DNA of 64,000 bases, taken from NCBI RefSeq assembly GCF_001437155.1, contig NZ_JQAR01000002.1, positions 62,001 through 126,000 on the forward strand. Reading direction: 5' to 3'. This document shows positions 63,395 through 64,000 of the stretch, one piece after another (the stretch's first letter is position 1; each line of letters starts with the position of its first letter). Under the pieces are notes generated by a model. The model was not told where the DNA came from, ran no database searches, and was given only the letters and a program-made list of their open reading frames with translations. This DNA is from Liquorilactobacillus mali. GTDB taxonomy: Bacteria; Bacillota; Bacilli; Lactobacillales; Lactobacillaceae. Position numbers and translations under genes: made by a program.

Positions 63395-64000
63395 TGTCTA
63401 AAAACCTCTTTGTCGGCTATAACGAACGTGATACATTCATGCATCGTTTGAGTGGCAGTACCAAGTTAATTGGCTTTGTCAGCTTGTCCATCATTGGGAT
63501 GGTAACTTTCGATACACGTTTTCTATTAGGTATTTTTTTGTTTTCAATAATTTTATTTTGGAAATCACAGATCAAGCTTAGCGAGATTTCCTTTATTTTG
63601 AAAGTAATCATAGCTTTTGCTGCTTTCAATATTTTCTTGGTATATGTTTTCTCACCAGGATATGGGATTTCTATTTATGGAAGTCATCACATGATACTTG
63701 GAAACCCAAATCAATTTTTTAATCTATCTTGGGAAGAATTACTCTATCTTTTCAATGTATTATTAAAATATACGTTTGCTGTTCCATTGGCTCTAATTTT
63801 CTTATTGACCACTGAACCGAGTGAATTTGCAGCTAGTCTTAATAAAATTGGGGTCTCTTATCGAATCAGTTACTCAGTGGAGATTACATTAAGGTACATT
63901 CCAGATGTTCAACGTGATTACCGAACTATTAGTTTGGCCCAACAGGCACGTGGTTATGAGATTTCTAAGAAGGCCAATCTGATAACAAGAGCAAAGGGAG
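63394..64000 (+). CDS. ECF transporter T component, 3' end cut by window edge
   Basis: An ATG at 63394 overlaps the ATPase stop codon by one base and opens a frame that runs to the window end (at least 202 codons). The product has several membrane helices and AQQARGYEISKKAN near the right edge, which contains the Ala-Arg-Gly coupling motif of EcfT proteins. It connects the ATPase to the S component. The C-terminus, with the second coupling motif, lies outside the window. Confidence 0.85.
   Translation, partial: MSKNLFVGYNERDTFMHRLSGSTKLIGFVSLSIIGMVTFDTRFLLGIFLFSIILFWKSQIKLSEISFILKVIIAFAAFNIFLVYVFSPGYGISIYGSHHMILGNPNQFFNLSWEELLYLFNVLLKYTFAVPLALIFLLTTEPSEFAASLNKIGVSYRISYSVEITLRYIPDVQRDYRTISLAQQARGYEISKKANLITRAKG

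Overview
The window is AT-rich chromosomal DNA of a low-GC Gram-positive bacterium, most likely a member of the Lactobacillaceae. Signs are a KxYKxGKxW-type signal peptide on an LPQTG surface protein with MucBP-like repeats, strong GGAGG-type ribosome binding sites, frequent TTG starts, a T-box leader, a BirA-type operator in front of bioY, and dedicated ECF transporters. Genus-level placement (for example Liquorilactobacillus or Ligilactobacillus) would be a guess.

Layout. 1-6.3 kb: the end of an M28-peptidase-like gene cut by the window edge, a tagatose-bisphosphate-aldolase-like gene, a flavin oxidoreductase and an HTH-dynamin-like GTPase. 6.6-9.2 kb (minus strand): an extracytoplasmic flavinylation module (ferric-reductase-like protein, ApbE, small FMN-binding protein). 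It is divergent from a two-component system (9.4-11.5 kb) across a 17-bp palindrome. 11.6-16.7 kb: an envelope-lipid/glycosylation operon (a catalytically dead PAP2 paralog, a GtrB-like GT2, DedA, an active PAP2 and a GT-C-like protein). 16.8-21.2 kb: a metal P-type ATPase, ArsC, bioY and an aminotransferase. 21.5-25.4 kb: a large lectin/MucBP LPXTG adhesin. 25.6-28.0 kb: murI, a sigma-70-like factor and a divergent ComK-like regulator.

28.3-41.7 kb is a Wzx/Wzy-type exopolysaccharide cluster: priming transferase, Alg14-like protein, an Alg13-like partner broken by a nonsense codon, several glycosyltransferases, Wzy, a pyruvyltransferase, Wzx, then LCP and the CapABC tyrosine-phosphoregulation module. 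The middle (about 29-38.3 kb) is visibly more AT-rich than its flanks, as expected of an exchangeable serotype region.

42.0-52.5 kb is the most unusual part. It holds a complete exosortase G (XrtG) locus: a Firmicu-CTERM substrate, XrtG with Cys-Arg-His, a BcsA-like processive GT2, a QueD/PTPS-like protein without the catalytic Cys, and a divergent multi-membrane glycosyltransferase. It continues directly into two membrane-bound GGDEF diguanylate cyclases flanking a large secreted protein. I infer a c-di-GMP-linked cell-surface protein-anchoring or glycan-export system.

52.6-64 kb is mostly housekeeping and transport: TauE, a DUF1659/DUF2922 pair, an APC amino acid permease, codBA, two dehydrogenases, and a T-box (apparent Met specifier) controlling a dedicated ECF transporter whose T component runs off the right edge. 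A dispersed intergenic repeat of about 130-180 bp that ends in a terminator hairpin occurs three times (6.44, 19.04 and 21.17 kb).
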